Part shown: positions 5,455-7,997 of the stretch, in pieces
Layout: each line of letters begins with the position of its first letter
Position numbering within the stretch: position 1 is the first letter of the stretch
Assembly (NCBI GenBank): GCA_041671425.1
Contig: JBAZBO010000046.1
Location: forward strand, 1 to 7,997
Source: JBAZBO01 sp041671425
GTDB taxonomy: Bacteria; Patescibacteriota; WWE3; UBA101185; UBA10185
Direction: 5' to 3'
DNA length: 7,997 bases
Notes under the pieces: model-generated
The model's input: the letters and a program-made list of their open reading frames with translations, nothing else
What the model was told of the DNA's origin: nothing
The model's database searches: none
Program-made: the position numbers and the translations under genes

Positions 5455-7362
5455 CTTCTTTAAAAGCTTCAAAAGCTTACTAATATCTATCTTAGCCATA
5501 CCTACCACCTTGTCGGCACCACCATAGAATACGATCAGTTCTCCCTTTATTAGGGTGGCACTGCAGGGAAACACAACGTTGTGTACTTGACCATGCCTCT
5601 CGTAAGGCATTTCGGGTTCAAGTATTGGTTCAGCCGTTCTACCCAACACTTCGACTGGATTTTCCAGATTCAAAAGTAACGCCCCTATACGATATATCCC
5701 ATCTTCAGAAATGCCATGATACAAAAGCACCCAACCATCCTTTGTTTTTACCGGAGGACCGGCAGCACCTATTCTCTTGCTATCCCACCAACCCTTCCTT
5801 GGTGCTATCCATCTGTACTCTTCAAGCCAATCATTCTCACCAAAATCCAAGGAATCGCGAAAAGCCAGATCCATATCCTCACCACTCCTGTGCACAATGA
5901 CGTACTTATTATTCACTTTTTGAGGAAAGACAAAGGCATCCTTATCATCCAATCCCGGAGGTGAAATCAGAACAGGTGGAGACCAGTGCCACCTTCTAGC
6001 CAGAAAGTCTGTCTTTTTGATCCAAGTCATAGCCACCCTCGGGACATTTATTGAGTCATACGCTGTGTAACACATATAGATCCTATCTCTTATAACAGTA
6101 AGCCTTGGATCCTCACATCCAGAGTTGCCGTTTTCTATATTTTTTTGCTCAAAGGATTCGCGGGGAACATAAATGGGTTCTGGTGATCTGTAATCTATAG
6201 TTACACCATCAGGACTGGTGGCATACCCCATGACTGAGGTGTTATCCTCGCCCATAGCTCTATAAACAATATGGAATTTACTCTCGAGATACAAGGCTGC
6301 AGGATTGAACGTGGCTTTACTCTCCCATGAGTTAAAAGACTGTGGACTAATGATAGGATTTTCGACCGCCCTCACAAACTTCACACCTTTATCATCGTTG
6401 AGCATGTTATCCATCAAAGACGAGAACTTTATAGCCGCAACAGCACAGAAGGTGTCGGCTGCACCGTAATACAGAAGCAAAACATCATCCGCCTTCTTCA
6501 AGGTACCAGACGGAAAGACTATATTTGGGACCATACCAATCTTCTCGTAATACTCCCGAGGATTAAGGATAGGCACACTAGTATGCGCAATAACCTTTGA
6601 TGGATCATCTTTATCCAGCAAAACGGCCTCTACCATAAATATCGGTGGGGGAGTGAAATAGTTTTTTATGTACGCATATATTACAACCCAACCTTGCGGA
6701 GTTCTTATAGGAGGAGCTCCCACCTCTATCTGATCATTTGGACTCCTGGTCAAAGGAAGTGCGTGACTATCAAGATCTTGATACCACTTATGCCATTTCT
6801 CGTGGTCCCACATGTCTTCTTCTTTATCAAAACTCACCAATCCAATCTTTGCCGGAGGAATATCAGTGTTTACAGTCAACAAAGCCCAAAGCTTCCCGTT
6901 AATTCTTTCTGGAAACAAGGCCATACCTTTGGCATTAAAAGGCGTTACCAAGTGTCTCTCATCAATCTTTTTGAAATTCTTCGTTGTAGCAACAGCTATC
7001 TTTATACCCTCAGCTGAGAATGGATAGTTTGATAGGGCAGTGTAAAAAATATAGTACTTATCGTCTAGTTTGGTTACACGCGGGTCTTCACAACCAAACC
7101 TCTCCCAATCCTGCTCAGGAATTATAAATCTGGTTCTGTTCTTAAAGTGGAACCCATCAGTGCTATCAGCCAGACCAATTGTAGAAAGCTGCATCTTGGT
7201 CTTACCCACTTCATAATAGTGGGACTGAGATAGCGCTCTATAAACCAGATATACCTTCTTGTTATATCTTGCGGGGCAGCCATTGAACACCGCTTCAGCC
7301 TCCCAGAACTGCTCGTGATTGGGCTCGAGTATAGGATTATCGGGATATCTCTCAACTATCAT
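5440..7362 (-). CDS. Tandem GH130 protein (two mannoside phosphorylase/hydrolase domains fused)
   Basis: Protein of 640 residues made of two five-bladed beta-propeller GH130 domains, about 5-315 and 333-635. GH130 enzymes phosphorolyse or hydrolyse beta-mannosidic bonds. No signal peptide is present, so it should act in the cytosol. Each domain has the opening NPIL/NPII motif and GCEDPR (90-95 and 415-420), whose Asp93 and Asp418 are the expected catalytic acids. The domains differ in the phosphate pocket. Domain 2 keeps basic residues Arg492 (VHRS), Arg530 (SKRIGAAG) and His549 (LLYHG). By alignment domain 1 has Thr163, Glu213 and Ala230 there, a hydrolase-like pattern. The C-terminal end is a short basic amphipathic run (KLLKLLKK). 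The start ATG overlaps the stop of the upstream GH130 gene (ATGA), so the two should be co-translated. A hairpin abuts the start. The exact glycan, beta-1,4 or beta-1,2 mannoside, cannot be fixed. Confidence 0.92.
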   Translation of the reverse strand: MIVERYPDNPILEPNHEQFWEAEAVFNGCPARYNKKVYLVYRALSQSHYYEVGKTKMQLSTIGLADSTDGFHFKNRTRFIIPEQDWERFGCEDPRVTKLDDKYYIFYTALSNYPFSAEGIKIAVATTKNFKKIDERHLVTPFNAKGMALFPERINGKLWALLTVNTDIPPAKIGLVSFDKEEDMWDHEKWHKWYQDLDSHALPLTRSPNDQIEVGAPPIRTPQGWVVIYAYIKNYFTPPPIFMVEAVLLDKDDPSKVIAHTSVPILNPREYYEKIGMVPNIVFPSGTLKKADDVLLLYYGAADTFCAVAAIKFSSLMDNMLNDDKGVKFVRAVENPIISPQSFNSWESKATFNPAALYLESKFHIVYRAMGEDNTSVMGYATSPDGVTIDYRSPEPIYVPRESFEQKNIENGNSGCEDPRLTVIRDRIYMCYTAYDSINVPRVAMTWIKKTDFLARRWHWSPPVLISPPGLDDKDAFVFPQKVNNKYVIVHRSGEDMDLAFRDSLDFGENDWLEEYRWIAPRKGWWDSKRIGAAGPPVKTKDGWVLLYHGISEDGIYRIGALLLNLENPVEVLGRTAEPILEPEMPYERHGQVHNVVFPCSATLIKGELIVFYGGADKVVGMAKIDISKLLKLLKKSNNG

Positions 7363-7997
7363 AGCCTTTTCTTAGTACCTTTTTTGAAAAGGCTTGGTTT
7401 TTCTTCACGCATTAGGTCCTGCAAGAACTCTTCAAGATTGCAGTACGCCACACAAATATAGCTATCTGAACCTCCATAATAGATGTAAAGCTCATCACCC
7501 TTGACTATCGCTCCAGAGGCATACACAACTCCGGCTTTGAAACCATTATTCTCGTAGTCTTCGCTGGGCTCAAGTATTGGAGCCTTTGATCTGTAAAGTA
7601 TCTTGGATGGATCATTGAGATCCAGAAGCATTGCGCCAAGTTTGTAAGCGCTGGGTTTAAGCTTATCCATCCCATGGTAGAACAAAAGCCAACCATGCTT
7701 CGTCCTAATTGGTGGGGGACCTGCACCTCTCACTAGGCTGTCCCAACAGCCTTTTCTACTATCATCATTCTTGTAATAACTCTTGATAACCTCTTCCTTA
7801 CTAAAATCCAAGGAGTCTCGATATTCAATAGAAATCTTCGGGCTGATACTGTGGAGAACAGCATACTTACCATCAATCTTTTCCGGGAAGATAACCCAGT
7901 TCTTGTGTATCTCACCCTCAGGGGAAATGAGCGCCGGAGTCTTACACTTCCATTTCCTTTTGATAAAATCATCAACCTTTATTGCTGTAAGAGCCAC
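7359..7997 (-). CDS. GH130-family glycosidase/phosphorylase, 5' part outside window
   Basis: C-terminal 212 residues of a GH130 enzyme. The frame is open to the window edge, and the first codon (GTG) fits an internal Val in a strand, so the true start lies beyond 7997. The segment aligns from end to end with domain 2 of the neighbouring tandem protein: LISPEG, FPEKIDGKYAVLHS, IEYRDSLDF, KGCWDSLVRGAGPPPIRTKHGWLLFYHG, ALLDL-like MLLDLNDPSKILYRSKAPILEP, and YIYYGGSDSYICVAY near the end. The GCEDPR motif with the catalytic Asp would lie outside the window. In the phosphate pocket the histidine (His108, FYHG) is kept, but the Arg of the usual HR pair is Ser50 (LHSI), and the usual Lys of DSLKIGAG is Val89, followed by Arg90. 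The chain ends in a basic tail (SLFKKGTKKRL). Its TGA overlaps the ATG of the next GH130 gene. Confidence 0.92.
   Translation of the reverse strand: MALTAIKVDDFIKRKWKCKTPALISPEGEIHKNWVIFPEKIDGKYAVLHSISPKISIEYRDSLDFSKEEVIKSYYKNDDSRKGCWDSLVRGAGPPPIRTKHGWLLFYHGMDKLKPSAYKLGAMLLDLNDPSKILYRSKAPILEPSEDYENNGFKAGVVYASGAIVKGDELYIYYGGSDSYICVAYCNLEEFLQDLMREEKPSLFKKGTKKRL
7363..7394 (-). promoter_or_regulatory. Stem-loop directly before tandem GH130 start codon
   Basis: On the minus strand AGCCTTTTC (7394-7386) and GAAAAGGCT (7371-7363) form a perfect 9-bp inverted repeat around a 14-base loop. The 3' arm ends on the base just before the ATG at 7362. The repeat also encodes the last residues of the upstream GH130 protein. 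Folded, it would hide the purine-rich AAAAGG next to the start, and ribosomes finishing the upstream gene would open it. The pairing is seen, the coupling role is inferred. No T-run follows, so it is unlikely to be a terminator. Confidence 0.5.

Noticed and set aside
5464..5478. AAGCTT-CAA-AAGCTT as a bidirectional terminator between TspO and GH130.
   Set aside because: The stem is only 6 bp and AT-rich, lacks a T-run on the plus strand, and encodes the KLLKLLKK tail of the GH130 protein.
7995..7997. GTG at the window edge as the start of the upstream GH130 gene.
   Set aside because: Only the C-terminal half of a GH130 domain would follow, without the catalytic Asp motif, and the Val fits an internal beta-strand.

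Overview
The window reads as a compact, moderately AT-rich bacterial chromosome segment using the standard code. TAG, TAA and TGA all act as stops, and TAG ends six of the nine genes whose 3' end is visible with a downstream neighbour or the tandem GH130 gene. The largest non-coding stretch is 170 bases, so no gap exceeds 300 bases. No rRNA, tRNA, CRISPR array, insertion sequence or phage gene was seen. The gene mix (short single-domain proteins, DUF1653 and DUF5680 proteins, a histidine phosphatase with a VHG motif, a FAM173-like methyltransferase, a small TPR protein, tandem GH130) resembles genomes of the Candidate Phyla Radiation (Patescibacteria, for example the Microgenomates group). That placement is inferred from family resemblance and is tentative.

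Layout. Plus strand, 2-5454: (1) the 3' part of a tRNA-dihydrouridine synthase whose start lies before the window; (2) a membrane-anchored SAM methyltransferase of FAM173 type; (3) a tight three-gene unit of histidine phosphatase, DUF1653 protein and DUF5680 protein; (4) a DEAD-box RNA helicase behind its own promoter and a structured leader of about 136 nt; (5) a TPR protein; (6) a TspO/MBR membrane protein. Minus strand, 7997-5440: two overlapping GH130-family genes. The upstream one is cut by the window edge. The downstream one is a 640-residue fusion of two GH130 domains whose 3' end overlaps the TspO gene convergently by 15 bp.

How the parts relate. The plus-strand genes look like core RNA metabolism (tRNA modification, RNA helicase) mixed with small accessory enzymes, and only the phosphatase-DUF1653-DUF5680 set looks like a true operon. 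The minus-strand pair looks like a cytosolic mannoside-processing unit. In the fusion, the N-terminal domain has lost all three basic residues expected in the GH130 phosphate pocket while the C-terminal domain keeps them, which suggests two different activities in one chain.

Expression signals. Three plus-strand genes have an extended -10 element of the form TGATAnnAT ending 6-7 bases before the ATG, which points to leaderless mRNAs. No start in the window has a convincing, well-spaced Shine-Dalgarno sequence. An exact 9-bp inverted repeat directly abuts the start codon of the tandem GH130 gene.

No wholly new system can be claimed from this sequence. The most promising leads are the split-chemistry GH130 fusion, the leaderless promoter pattern, and the structured RNA elements at the helicase and GH130 starts.
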